DNA from: Kribbella amoyensis | GTDB taxonomy: Bacteria > Actinomycetota > Actinomycetes > Propionibacteriales > Kribbellaceae | NCBI RefSeq assembly: GCF_007828865.1 | Contig: NZ_VIVK01000002.1 | Coordinates: 434,001 to 498,000 of the forward strand | Length of the DNA: 64,000 bases | Direction: 5' to 3' | Shown: piece after piece, positions 42,871 to 50,842 of the stretch | Position numbering within the stretch: position 1 is the stretch's first letter | Layout: the number at the start of each line of letters is the position of its first letter | Notes under the pieces: generated by a model | What the model saw: only the letters and a program-made list of their open reading frames with translations | What the model was told of the DNA's origin: nothing | Database searches by the model: none | Program-made: the position numbers and the translations under genes

Positions 42871-43704
42871 TCAGCCCAGCTCGAACGCACCGACCACCGG
42901 CAGATGGTCGGAGCCGAGGGTGAGCGGCGTCGACACCGACCGGGCCCGCAGCGCCGCGGAGTGCAGGACGTAGTCGATCCGGGACGTCGGCAGGAGGGAC
43001 GGACTGGTGAAACCGAACCCGAGGCCCTTCTCGGCCCAGGTGTCCGCCCAGACCGCGGTCAGCGTCTTGATCTCCACGGACGTCGGCACGGCGTTCAGGT
43101 CGCCGACCACCAGCGTCGGCGTCGTGGCGCCGGTCAGGAGCTCGACCACCTTCCGTGCCTGGTCCTGCCGTTCGGCGGCGCTCGCGTTGGACAGGTGGGT
43201 GTTGACGAACCGCACCGGCCGGCCGTCCACGTCGATCGTCGCGACCGCGACGCCACGCTGCTCGCTACCAGGGTGCAGCGGCAACAGGGTGTTGGTGAAC
43301 TCGGTGATCGGGAACCGCGACAGCACCACGGTCCCGTACTGCCGGCGGGGCTGGCCTTCCGTCAGCGGCGGCAGGTCGAGATTCGCGGCGAACCGGTACT
43401 GCAGGCCGAGCCGGTCGGCGAGCCAGGCGGCCTGGTCCGCGAACCCGGACCGCTGGTCGAAGTGCACGTCGACCTCCTGCAGGCCGATCACATCGGCACC
43501 GGACTGCGAGATCACCCGGGCGATCCGTTCCAGGTTCACCAGACCGTCGAGCACCCCCGCCCCGTGATGGATGTTGAAGGTCATCGCCTTCAGCGTGGTC
43601 ACCTCCTGGTCGGGCTGGGCAGCGGCCACAGCGGGGGTCAGCATCAGCAGTCCGGTCAAAGCGGCGAACACGCGGCGGGAGATTTTCTTCACGCCCGAAG
43701 CCAA
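42871..43704 (-). CDS. Secreted endonuclease/exonuclease/phosphatase-family protein
   Basis: 277 aa from a TTG at 43704 (AAAGGTG about 10 nt upstream); a GTG at 43692 is the alternative. A signal peptide (KKISRRVFAALTGLLMLTPAVAAAQ) precedes the EEP fold: MTFNIHHGAG, IGLQEVDVHF, FVNTHLSN, VVGDLNAVP and the C-terminal GSDHLPVVG with the catalytic His. All metal and catalytic positions look intact. Substrates could be nucleic acid, a phospholipid or an inositol phosphate; secretion points to extracellular use. Confidence 0.85.
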   Translation of the reverse strand: MASGVKKISRRVFAALTGLLMLTPAVAAAQPDQEVTTLKAMTFNIHHGAGVLDGLVNLERIARVISQSGADVIGLQEVDVHFDQRSGFADQAAWLADRLGLQYRFAANLDLPPLTEGQPRRQYGTVVLSRFPITEFTNTLLPLHPGSEQRGVAVATIDVDGRPVRFVNTHLSNASAAERQDQARKVVELLTGATTPTLVVGDLNAVPTSVEIKTLTAVWADTWAEKGLGFGFTSPSLLPTSRIDYVLHSAALRARSVSTPLTLGSDHLPVVGAFELG

Positions 43705-43756
43705 TCACCCGCACCTTTCAGTCCGCTGTCATCATTCTTCCTTGCCGACGGCCACT

Positions 43757-44662
43757 TCACCCTCGGCCGAAGGTCCGCCGACCGGCCGGCGGACCGGGGC
43801 GGGTGGGTGGCCGGGTCAGGTCCTGTTCACGGATCGCGCCGAGCGGGCTCCGTCCGCCGTCGCGGCTGGTGACCCGGCAGGCGCAGGGGAAATGATCCGC
43901 CCCCGGCAACCGGAGGACCTCGGCGTCGCGGGCCAGCAGGTCCTGGGTGAGGAACACCCGGTCGATCGACCTGCCGTCCGGGGTGGTGGCCGGGGCCGGC
44001 TCGCCGAAACCGTCGGCCAGCTCCAGCGGTCCGAGCCGGCTGAAGAAGTCACCCGGGTTCGGCATGTTCAGGTCGCCCGCGATCACGGCCCGCTGGACGC
44101 CCCGCGCCGCCAGCTCCCGGCCGAGGTACGCGGTCATCTCCTGACCGAACGCGCGCCCGGGGCCCTCGGCATAGGAGTACTCCACGCCGTCGGCGCTGCG
44201 GGCCATGTGGACCGGACAGATCTGGCCACCGACGATGTCCACCTGGCCGAGCGGCCCGAAGTCCCCGCGGGCGACCAGGAAGCCCTTCTCGTGCCAGTCG
44301 AGCCGGTCGCCGGTCGACCAGTGCAACATCTCGAACGACGGGTTCGGCAGGTCGATCCGGGGCAGCTCCTGCAACGGGTACGGCGAGGCGATGCCGACCC
44401 CGAGCCGGTCGACCCCCGGGACGTGCGAGTCGGACCAGGCGTGCCGGATCACGTTCGCCCTCCGGCCGGGCATTGCGGCGGCGCTGAGCTGTTCGAGCTG
44501 GTCGCCGTCGCAGTTCAGCTCGGTCACGATCAGGACATCCGGAGCGAGTCCGGCCAGCGCCCGGCCGAAGTCCGCGGTGCGGTCCTCGGCCAGGTAGCGC
44601 CGGTCCGGGCCGACCAGGCGTCCACCGGCCACGTTGGCGAAGGCGACGCGGAGTTCGTCCAC
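43757..44662 (-). CDS. Endonuclease/exonuclease/phosphatase-family protein
   Basis: 301 aa without signal peptide. Recognisable EEP strands: LRVAFANVAGG, VLIVTELNCDGDQ, VIAGDLNMPNPGDFF and GADHFPCACRV. The family's usual N-terminal TWN and E-x-D motifs are modified (FANV; TELN), so activity is less certain than for its neighbour. A CATGAT element ends 6 bp before the GTG at 44662, consistent with a leaderless transcript. It lies 52 bp upstream of the secreted EEP gene on the same strand. Confidence 0.75.
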   Translation of the reverse strand: MDELRVAFANVAGGRLVGPDRRYLAEDRTADFGRALAGLAPDVLIVTELNCDGDQLEQLSAAAMPGRRANVIRHAWSDSHVPGVDRLGVGIASPYPLQELPRIDLPNPSFEMLHWSTGDRLDWHEKGFLVARGDFGPLGQVDIVGGQICPVHMARSADGVEYSYAEGPGRAFGQEMTAYLGRELAARGVQRAVIAGDLNMPNPGDFFSRLGPLELADGFGEPAPATTPDGRSIDRVFLTQDLLARDAEVLRLPGADHFPCACRVTSRDGGRSPLGAIREQDLTRPPTRPGPPAGRRTFGRG

Positions 44663-44688
44663 CCGCGCATCATGGTGGCCGGACAGGG

Positions 44689-45699
44689 TCAGCGCACGTA
44701 CTCGTCGATCTCCGCGAGCAGGCTCGCCTTGACCGCGTCGTCGGCGAACGACTCGCGGACCGCGGTCCGGGCCAGCTCGGCGGCGCCCTGCTCGTCCAGA
44801 TCGAGCAGCTCCGACGCGACCATGTACTCGTTGGTGAGGTCGGTGCCGAACATCGGCGGGTCGTCGGAGTTGATCGTCACGACCAGCCCGGCGTCGACCA
44901 TCGCGGGCAGCGGGTGCTCGGCGTACGACGGGACCGCGCGGGTGGCGAGGTTCGACGTCGGGCTGACCTCGAGCGGGATCCGGTGCTCGGCCAGGTACGC
45001 GACCAGCTCGGGATCGCGCATCGCGGACGTGCCGTGCCCGATCCGCTCGGCGCCGAGGACCCGGATCGCGTCCCAGATCGTCTCCGGGCCGGTCGTCTCC
45101 CCGGCGTGCGGGACGCTGTGCAGACCGGCCGCGCGGGCGGCGTCGAAGTACGGCGCGAACGGTGGCCGCGCGACGCCGATCTCGGGGCCGCCCAGACCGA
45201 ACGCGACCAGGCCGTCCGGGCGGATCTTGGTCGCGATCCGCAAGGTCTCCTCGGCCGCCGGCAGCCCCGCCTCACCGGGGATGTCGAAGATCCACCGCAG
45301 CGTGACGCCCAGCTCCTTCTCGGCCGCCGTCCGGGCGTCCTCGATCGCCTCGCAGAACGCCTCCGCCGCGATCCCGCGCAGCACCGACGTGTACGGGGTG
45401 ACCGTGAGCTCGGAGTACCGGACGTTCTGCGCGGCCATCTCACGGGCGATCTCGTAGGTGAGCAGGCGGACGTCGTCGGGCGTCTTGATCAGGTCGACGA
45501 CGGTCAGGTAGATCTCGATGAACTTCGCGAAGTCGGTGAAGGTGAAGTACTCCGCCAGCGCGGCCGGGTCGGCCGGCACCGGCGAACCGGGGTGCCGGGC
45601 GGCGAGCTCGGCGACGATCCGCGGCGACGCGGAGCCGACGTGGTGGACGTGCAGTTCGGCCTTCGGTAGACCGGTGAGGAAGTCGCGGGTCAGGGTCAT
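44689..45699 (-). CDS. Adenosine deaminase family protein
   Basis: 336 aa metal-dependent deaminase barrel. The first metal motif reads LPKAELHVHHVGS (His17, His19), while classical adenosine deaminases have HLHLDG. Later markers are HAGETTGPETIWDAI, RIGHGTSA, LEVSPTSNLATRAV and TINSDDPPMFGTDL with the metal Asp. In actinomycetes this HVHHVGS branch includes enzymes annotated as adenosine deaminase and possibly aminodeoxyfutalosine deaminase of menaquinone synthesis; I cannot decide between them. TAGGAT lies 7 bp before the ATG, so the transcript is probably leaderless, and a perfect palindrome lies further upstream. Confidence 0.8.
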   Translation of the reverse strand: MTLTRDFLTGLPKAELHVHHVGSASPRIVAELAARHPGSPVPADPAALAEYFTFTDFAKFIEIYLTVVDLIKTPDDVRLLTYEIAREMAAQNVRYSELTVTPYTSVLRGIAAEAFCEAIEDARTAAEKELGVTLRWIFDIPGEAGLPAAEETLRIATKIRPDGLVAFGLGGPEIGVARPPFAPYFDAARAAGLHSVPHAGETTGPETIWDAIRVLGAERIGHGTSAMRDPELVAYLAEHRIPLEVSPTSNLATRAVPSYAEHPLPAMVDAGLVVTINSDDPPMFGTDLTNEYMVASELLDLDEQGAAELARTAVRESFADDAVKASLLAEIDEYVR

Positions 45700-45706
45700 G
45701 GCCGGG

Positions 45707-45712
45707 ATCCTA
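45707..45712 (-). promoter_or_regulatory. -10 element of the deaminase gene
   Basis: Minus-strand TAGGAT ending 7 bp before the ATG at 45699; leaderless spacing. The palindrome at 45738-45763 would lie upstream of the -35. Confidence 0.45.
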
Positions 45713-45737
45713 TGCAGCCGATCGGGGACCGGGCGCG

Positions 45738-45763
45738 ATTCCTGACAATCATCTGTCAGGAAT
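45738..45763. promoter_or_regulatory. Perfect 10-bp inverted repeat between deaminase and tsaC genes
   Basis: ATTCCTGACA / TGTCAGGAAT with a 6-base centre in the 118-bp divergent gap. The TGACA-N6-TGTCA core looks like a dimeric regulator site. It is 26 bp upstream of the deaminase -10 and 55 bp upstream of the tsaC GTG. No regulator gene is adjacent. Confidence 0.6.
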
Positions 45764-45817
45764 GCTCGGAGGGAGGCCAAGTGGAGCCGATCACCACGGG
45801 AGTGGCACGATTCACTC

Positions 45818-46909
45818 GTGAGTGAGCGCTTTGACTTCACCGGAGACGAGCTGGCGCCGGCGTACCGGGCGGCGGTGGACGCGATCGAGGCCGGCGATCT
45901 GGTCGTGCTGCCGACCGACACCGTGTACGGGATCGCCGCGGACGCCTTCAAGGCCGACGCCGTGCAGCGGCTGCTGGACGCCAAGGGCCGGGGACGCGAC
46001 ATGCCGCCGCCGGTGCTGATCTCGGTCGTCGAGTCGCTGGACGCGCTCGCCACCGACGTCCCCGAGGCCGGCCGCAAGCTCTGCGAGGAGTACTGGCCGG
46101 GGCCGCTGACGGTGATCTGCCACGCGCAGAGCTCGCTGATGTGGGACCTGGGGGAGACCCACGGCACCGTCGCGCTCCGCGTCCCGGACCACGAGAACAC
46201 CCGCGAACTGCTCTCCCGCACCGGCCCGCTCGCCGTCAGTTCGGCGAACCGCAGCGGCCAGCCGGCGGCGCTGGACGTGTACGACGCGGAGGAGCAACTG
46301 GGCGACACCGTCGCGGTCTACCTGGACGGCGACCGTTCGACCGGCGGCGAGCCCTCCACGATCGTCGACCTGACCGGCGAGGTACCGCACGTGGTCCGCC
46401 TCGGGGCCCTCTCGATGACGGACATCCGCAAGATCGTCCCCGAAGCCACCACCGACCTCGAGCCGGACCCCAAGCCGGCCGAAGCCGACGAATCCAAGCC
46501 CGCGGCCGAAGCCAAGCCCACGGACGAAGCCAAGCCCACGGACGAGGCGCCGGCCGCCGACAAGCCCACGGACGAGAAGCCCGCCGACGAGAAGCCTGCT
46601 GACGCCAAGGTCGCGGACGAGAAGTCCGCCGAGCCGGAGCCGGCTGACGAGAAGCCGGTGGTTGACGAGCCTGCCGCCGAGAAGCCGGCGGAGGAGACGA
46701 TCGCCGCCGAGAAGCCGGTGAGCGAGGAAGCCGCCGACGAGAAGCCGGTCGAGGACAAGCCTGCCGCCGTGGAGGAGCCGGTGGACGAGAAGCCTGCCGG
46801 CGAGAAGGTTGTGGGGGAGACGCCAACCGAGGGGCCGGTTGCGGCGTCCAAAGAAGAGCCGGTGGAGCGGCCGGACGGCAAGACGACCGATGTGAGGCCT
46901 GCGGACTAG
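45818..46909 (+). CDS. L-threonylcarbamoyladenylate synthase with Pro/Ala/Lys/Glu-rich tail
   Basis: 363 aa from the GTG at 45818. Residues 1 to about 205 are a YrdC/TsaC domain: GDLVVLPTDTVYGIAADAFK, KGRGRDMPPPVLISV, YWPGPLTVI, VALRVPDH, SANRSGQPAA and STIVDLTG. It makes threonylcarbamoyl-AMP for the t6A modification of tRNA. The remaining 145 or so residues are a low-complexity tail of units such as DEKPADEKPAD and EKPAEE, in place of the C-terminal domain of Sua5. A single base is shared with the next gene (TAGTG). Confidence 0.9.
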   Translation: MSERFDFTGDELAPAYRAAVDAIEAGDLVVLPTDTVYGIAADAFKADAVQRLLDAKGRGRDMPPPVLISVVESLDALATDVPEAGRKLCEEYWPGPLTVICHAQSSLMWDLGETHGTVALRVPDHENTRELLSRTGPLAVSSANRSGQPAALDVYDAEEQLGDTVAVYLDGDRSTGGEPSTIVDLTGEVPHVVRLGALSMTDIRKIVPEATTDLEPDPKPAEADESKPAAEAKPTDEAKPTDEAPAADKPTDEKPADEKPADAKVADEKSAEPEPADEKPVVDEPAAEKPAEETIAAEKPVSEEAADEKPVEDKPAAVEEPVDEKPAGEKVVGETPTEGPVAASKEEPVERPDGKTTDVRPAD

Positions 46910-48027
46910 TGCGTGAGTACCTGCTGGTCCTGTTCGTGGCGATGGCCACGACGTTCCTGCTGACCGGTGTGGCCCGCAAGATCGCGCTGAAGTACGGCGC
47001 GGTCGCCAAGGTGCGGGCCCGGGACGTGCACAAGGTGCCGATCCCGTACTTCGGCGGCGTCTCGATCCTCGGCGGCCTGATCGCCGGTTTCGCGGTCGCT
47101 TCCAGCCTGCCGTTCCTCGGCAACAGCCTGCAGGTCGCCCACGACGCCCGCGCCATCCTGATCGGCGGAGTGGTGATCTGCGCCGTCGGTGTCGTCGACG
47201 ACCTGTACGAGCTGGACCCGATCACCAAGCTGGCCGGCATGGTCCTCGCGGTCGGCGTGATGGTTGTCCAAGGCATCCAGTTGTACTGGCTGCCGCTCCC
47301 CGGCGGCATCCTGTCCCCACCACCGGCCCAGCTCGCCGTGGTCACCGCGGGCATCCTGCTGGTGTCCTGCAACGCGGTGAACTTCGTCGACGGCCTGGAC
47401 GGTCTCGCCGCCGGCGTCACCGCGATCGGCGCCGCCGCGTTCTTCACCTACTCGTACCTGCTGAACGTCGAGCAGAACCTCGACCGCGCCACCACCTCGA
47501 CCCTGATCACGGTCGCGCTGGCCGGTGCCTGTCTGGGCTTCCTGCCGCACAACTTCTTTCCAGCAAGGGTTTTCATGGGCGACTCGGGGTCGCTCCTGAT
47601 CGGCCTGATGCTGGCCGCGTCCACGATCAGCCTGACCGGCCAGATGGACCCGAACGCCGTCCCGTACGAGGTCGGTGGCTCCAGCCTGCTCCCGGCGCTG
47701 CTCCCGCTGATCCTGCCGATCGCGGTCCTGGCGATCCCGGCCCTCGACCTCTCGATGGCCTACATCCGCCGGACCAAAGCCGGCCGCAGCCCCTTCGCCG
47801 CCGACAAACTCCACCTTCACCACCGCCTGATGCAGAGAGGCCACTCGCACCGCCGGGCGGTCCTGCTGATGTACCTCTGGACCGCCCTGATCGCCTTCGG
47901 CGTAGTGGTTCTGGGCCTCCTCCTCTCCTGGTGGACGGTCCTCCTGGTCGTCGCGGTGGCCGTCACAGCCATCCTGCTCACCACCGGAATCCCGCGCCGC
48001 GAGTCCCCACCGCTCGCCAAGGTCTGA
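46909..48027 (+). CDS. WecA/MraY-family undecaprenyl-phosphate glycosyl-1-phosphate transferase
   Basis: 372 aa polytopic membrane enzyme with about 10-11 segments. Conserved cytoplasmic loops: KVPIPYFGGVSILGG, VVDDLYELDP (aspartate pair), NAVNFVDGLDGLAAG, ARVFMGDSGSLLIG and DKLHLHHRLMQRGHSHRRAV. It transfers a sugar 1-phosphate (GlcNAc-1-P in WecA homologues) to the lipid carrier to start arabinogalactan- or teichoic-acid-type polymers. The GTG shares a G with the tsaC stop. Its position before the atp operon is typical of actinobacteria. Confidence 0.9.
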   Translation: MREYLLVLFVAMATTFLLTGVARKIALKYGAVAKVRARDVHKVPIPYFGGVSILGGLIAGFAVASSLPFLGNSLQVAHDARAILIGGVVICAVGVVDDLYELDPITKLAGMVLAVGVMVVQGIQLYWLPLPGGILSPPPAQLAVVTAGILLVSCNAVNFVDGLDGLAAGVTAIGAAAFFTYSYLLNVEQNLDRATTSTLITVALAGACLGFLPHNFFPARVFMGDSGSLLIGLMLAASTISLTGQMDPNAVPYEVGGSSLLPALLPLILPIAVLAIPALDLSMAYIRRTKAGRSPFAADKLHLHHRLMQRGHSHRRAVLLMYLWTALIAFGVVVLGLLLSWWTVLLVVAVAVTAILLTTGIPRRESPPLAKV

Positions 48028-48140
48028 CGGTTTCGCGCAGTCCGCTTGGAATCGTTCCGGGGGGACCAGACCAGTGGGCTGTCTGGCCTACCGATAGGGT
48101 GGCCCCGTACAGCGGGGCAGGACCTCGTTCGCTGGGCGTT

Positions 48141-48170
48141 TTGCTGACACCGAAGACTTTGTGCTAGTTT
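48141..48170 (+). promoter_or_regulatory. Candidate promoter of the ATP synthase operon
   Basis: TTGCTG (48141-48146), 18 bases, TAGTTT (48165-48170), in the 237-bp gap before the first atp gene. The gap turns AT-richer here. The leader would be about 85 nt. Confidence 0.45.
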
Positions 48171-48264
48171 TCACAAGCACCAACGAAACGCAGCTTCACC
48201 CCTGACCCCGCCCACCCGACGACCGAGGCTAGGACTTCGGTCGCCAGCAGGACGGAACCACCAG

Positions 48265-48729
48265 ATGGCTCCCCACGGAAGTAGCGAGCGGCCGGCCGGC
48301 CAAGCCACACGGCACCCGGCCCTGGCCATGTTGCGCGGCGCTCTGGTCGCCGCCGTGGTCGTCGGCGTGAACGCAACCGCTGTCGCGACCGTTGCCGCGG
48401 GCCTCCAAGGTCTGTGGGGCGCACTGCTCGGCCTGCTGATGGTCGTCGTCTTCTCCGGCGCCGGTCTCTATGCGCTGCACCTGTCCCGGCACACCAGCCC
48501 GACCGCGCAGCTGGGGATCGCGATGGCCTCCTACACCGGCCGGATCGCGATCTTCGGCGGCCTGCTGGCGCTCGCGCTGAACTCCGACTCGCTCGCCGCC
48601 AACGTCAACCTCACCGCGCTCGGCATCAGCGCGCTGGTGGTCGTGATGGGCTGGATGGCCGGCGAGATCTGGGCCTGGTCCCGGCTGCGGATTCCGATCT
48701 ACGACCTCGACCAAGAGGTGACGGCATGA
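48265..48729 (+). CDS. ATP synthase protein I-like membrane protein
   Basis: 154 aa with four hydrophobic segments (about 25-45, 48-68, 82-102, 112-132), as in AtpI (ATP-synt_I family). AtpI helps assemble the c-ring or take up Mg2+ in other bacteria. It starts at an ATG behind AGGACGGAACC and is the first gene of the operon. It ends with a charged tail (RLRIPIYDLDQEV). Confidence 0.75.
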   Translation: MAPHGSSERPAGQATRHPALAMLRGALVAAVVVGVNATAVATVAAGLQGLWGALLGLLMVVVFSGAGLYALHLSRHTSPTAQLGIAMASYTGRIAIFGGLLALALNSDSLAANVNLTALGISALVVVMGWMAGEIWAWSRLRIPIYDLDQEVTA

Positions 48730-48843
48730 GTACGCTGCGTGCCGGCCGGGCAAGCCGTTTCCGAACCGTGACCAACACTGTGGCGCAGTGCACGGATGCC
48801 GATGTGACCCGGCGTGTCGCCGACTGGTACGTTTCGGGTGCCC

Positions 48844-49056
48844 ATGAGCGAGCAGCAGAAACCGACCCCGTCGCCGAACACCTCGGCCGACGGCTGGCGG
48901 GTTCTGTCCTACCTGATCGGTGGCGTCCTGGTCTACGGCGCTATCGGGTTCGGTCTGGATCGCTGGCTGGGCACCCAGTTCCTGCTTCCGGTGGGCATCG
49001 TGCTCGGTGCCGGGCTCACCATCGCACTTCTGCATTTCCGGTACGGGCGTTCCTGA
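48844..49056 (+). CDS. AtpZ/AtpI-family small membrane protein
   Basis: 70 aa from the ATG at 48844; an upstream ATG at 48814 would add 10 residues. Two membrane segments: SYLIGGVLVYGAIGFGLDRWLG and LPVGIVLGAGLTIALLHF, the GFGLDRWLG turn being typical of the AtpZ/AtpI family. It lies 114 bp after the AtpI-like gene and 97 bp before atpB. Confidence 0.75.
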   Translation: MSEQQKPTPSPNTSADGWRVLSYLIGGVLVYGAIGFGLDRWLGTQFLLPVGIVLGAGLTIALLHFRYGRS

Positions 49057-49153
49057 GCCCTGCCAGGTCTGATGTTTTTGACCGCCATGTTCCGAGCCGC
49101 CCTGCCCTGAGCCTCACGGCGAACGACTTGAGCACGACGCGAGAGGAGACCCG

Positions 49154-49936
49154 GTGATTGCCGGCGTTTCGACCGAGTTCAACCCGCCCGGTCCCGATGA
49201 CTTCAACCTTCCGCCGATCATCGACGGCGTCGAGTGGTTCACCAAGCCCGTCCTGGTGGCTGCCCTGTCGGTTGTCCTCATCGTGTGGTTCTTCTGGGGC
49301 GCTTCCCGCAAGGCCGCGGTGGTGCCGACCAAGCTGCAGTTCGCCGGTGAGCTCGGCTACAACTTCGTCCGGAACTCGATCGCCCGGGACGCGATCGGCA
49401 GCCAGGAGTACATGAAGTACGTGCCGTACCTGTGCGGCCTGTTCTTCTTCATCCTGCTGAACAACGTCGCCGCCACGGTGCCGCTGGTCCAGTTCCCGAC
49501 CTTCAGCCACATCGGCTGGGCGTACTCGGCCGCGATCCTCAGCTGGGTCATCTACAACGCCGTCGGCATCCGCAAGCACGGTTTCCTGGGCTACCTGAAG
49601 CACCAGACGATGCCGGCCGGTGTGCCCGCGTGGCTGATGCCGCTGATGATCCCGATCGAGTTCATCTCGAACATCCTGGTCCGGCCGGTCTCGCTGAGCC
49701 TGCGGTTGTTCGCCAACATGTTCGCCGGCCACATCCTGCTGCTGGTGTTCGTGCTCGGCGGCGAGTACATGCTGCTGCACTCCGGCAGCATCGCGCTCGG
49801 CGGCGTCGGCATCCTGACCCTGCTGATGGGTCTGGCGATCGCCGGCCTGGAGCTGTTCGTCCAGTGCATCCAGGCGTACATCTTCGTCGTGCTGTCCGCG
49901 CAGTACATCGGCAGCGCCATCGCCGAGGACCACTGA
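49154..49936 (+). CDS. atpB: F1Fo ATP synthase subunit a
   Basis: 260 aa membrane protein. The GTG at 49154 follows GAGGAGA. The essential arginine helix is present (NILVRPVSLSLRLFANMFAGHILLLVF), with LELFVQCIQAYIFVVLSAQYI at the end. It forms the proton half-channels against the c-ring. Confidence 0.96.
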   Translation: MIAGVSTEFNPPGPDDFNLPPIIDGVEWFTKPVLVAALSVVLIVWFFWGASRKAAVVPTKLQFAGELGYNFVRNSIARDAIGSQEYMKYVPYLCGLFFFILLNNVAATVPLVQFPTFSHIGWAYSAAILSWVIYNAVGIRKHGFLGYLKHQTMPAGVPAWLMPLMIPIEFISNILVRPVSLSLRLFANMFAGHILLLVFVLGGEYMLLHSGSIALGGVGILTLLMGLAIAGLELFVQCIQAYIFVVLSAQYIGSAIAEDH

Positions 49937-50006
49937 CCCACCCCCACTGACCGGTAGTAACGGAAACCCGGATAGCCCCTATCCGTACCGAAAGGAACAC
50001 ATCGCA

Positions 50007-50243
50007 ATGAGCAACATCGCTCTCGAGATCTCCGGCAACATCGCCGTCCTCGGCTACGGCCTTGCCGCGATCGGCCCGGGTGTCGGTGTCGGTCTGATCT
50101 TTGCCGCCGTCATCAACGGCACCGCCCGCCAGCCGGAGGCGCAGAGCAAGCTCCAGTCGATCGCGTGGATCGGCTTCGGCGTGACCGAGGTTCTGGCGAT
50201 CATCGGTATCGCCCTGGCCTTCGTCTTCCGTTCGGGCGCCTGA
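50007..50243 (+). CDS. atpE: F1Fo ATP synthase subunit c
   Basis: 78 aa hairpin of two membrane helices. The first contains the Gly-rich AIGPGVGVGLIF, the polar loop is ARQPE, and the proton-carrying Glu61 is in GFGVTEVLAIIG. A strong site GAAAGGAACA precedes the ATG, fitting the high copy number of this subunit. Confidence 0.97.
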   Translation: MSNIALEISGNIAVLGYGLAAIGPGVGVGLIFAAVINGTARQPEAQSKLQSIAWIGFGVTEVLAIIGIALAFVFRSGA

Positions 50244-50272
50244 CCAACCCCCCTGACTGACAGGACTGAGAC

Positions 50273-50842
50273 ATGACGACGATGGTGCTACCGCTGAGTG
50301 AGGCGGGTGCGGAGCCGAATCCGCTCATGCCGCACACCGCCGAGATCATCTTCGGCTTCGTCTTCCTGATCCTGCTGGCCATCGCCTTCGCCAAGATCGT
50401 CGTGCCCAAGTTCGAGAAGGCTTATGCCGATCGGACGCAGGCGATCGAGGGCGGGATGAACGAGGCCAAGCAGGCGCAGGCCGAGGCGAAGGCGGCGCTG
50501 GAGAAGTACAACGCGCAGCTGGCCGAGGCCCGGCAGGAGGCCGCGAAGATTCGTGAGGACGCGCGTGAGCAGGGTGCGCAGATCATCGCGGAGATGCGTG
50601 AGCAGGCGAATGTCGAGGCCGAGCGGATCGTGAGCCACGCCCGGACCCAGATCGAGGCCGAGCGGACCCAGGCCGTCGCGTCGCTGCGCGGCGAGGTCGG
50701 CTCGATGGCCACGTCGCTGGCCGGCCGCATCGTCGGTGAGTCGCTCGAGGACGAGGCGCGGCAGCGTCGCATCGTCGAGCGATTCCTGACCGACCTGGAG
50801 TCGCAGGAGTCCGCGCGGCAGGCCGTCGGAACGGACGGCTGA
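50273..50842 (+). CDS. atpF: F1Fo ATP synthase subunit b
   Basis: 189 aa. One N-terminal membrane helix (EIIFGFVFLILLAIAFAKIVV, about 23-43), then a long charged helix that forms the peripheral stalk (KAYADRTQAIEGGMNEAKQAQAEAKAAL onward). It is separate from delta, unlike the fused b-delta of mycobacteria. The last stop base is shared with atpH (TGATG). Confidence 0.95.
   Translation: MTTMVLPLSEAGAEPNPLMPHTAEIIFGFVFLILLAIAFAKIVVPKFEKAYADRTQAIEGGMNEAKQAQAEAKAALEKYNAQLAEARQEAAKIREDAREQGAQIIAEMREQANVEAERIVSHARTQIEAERTQAVASLRGEVGSMATSLAGRIVGESLEDEARQRRIVERFLTDLESQESARQAVGTDG

Noticed and set aside
42871..44662. The two EEP genes as one gene split by a frameshift
   Set aside because: Each has its own full set of EEP strands and its own start, and only one has a signal peptide; they are separate genes.
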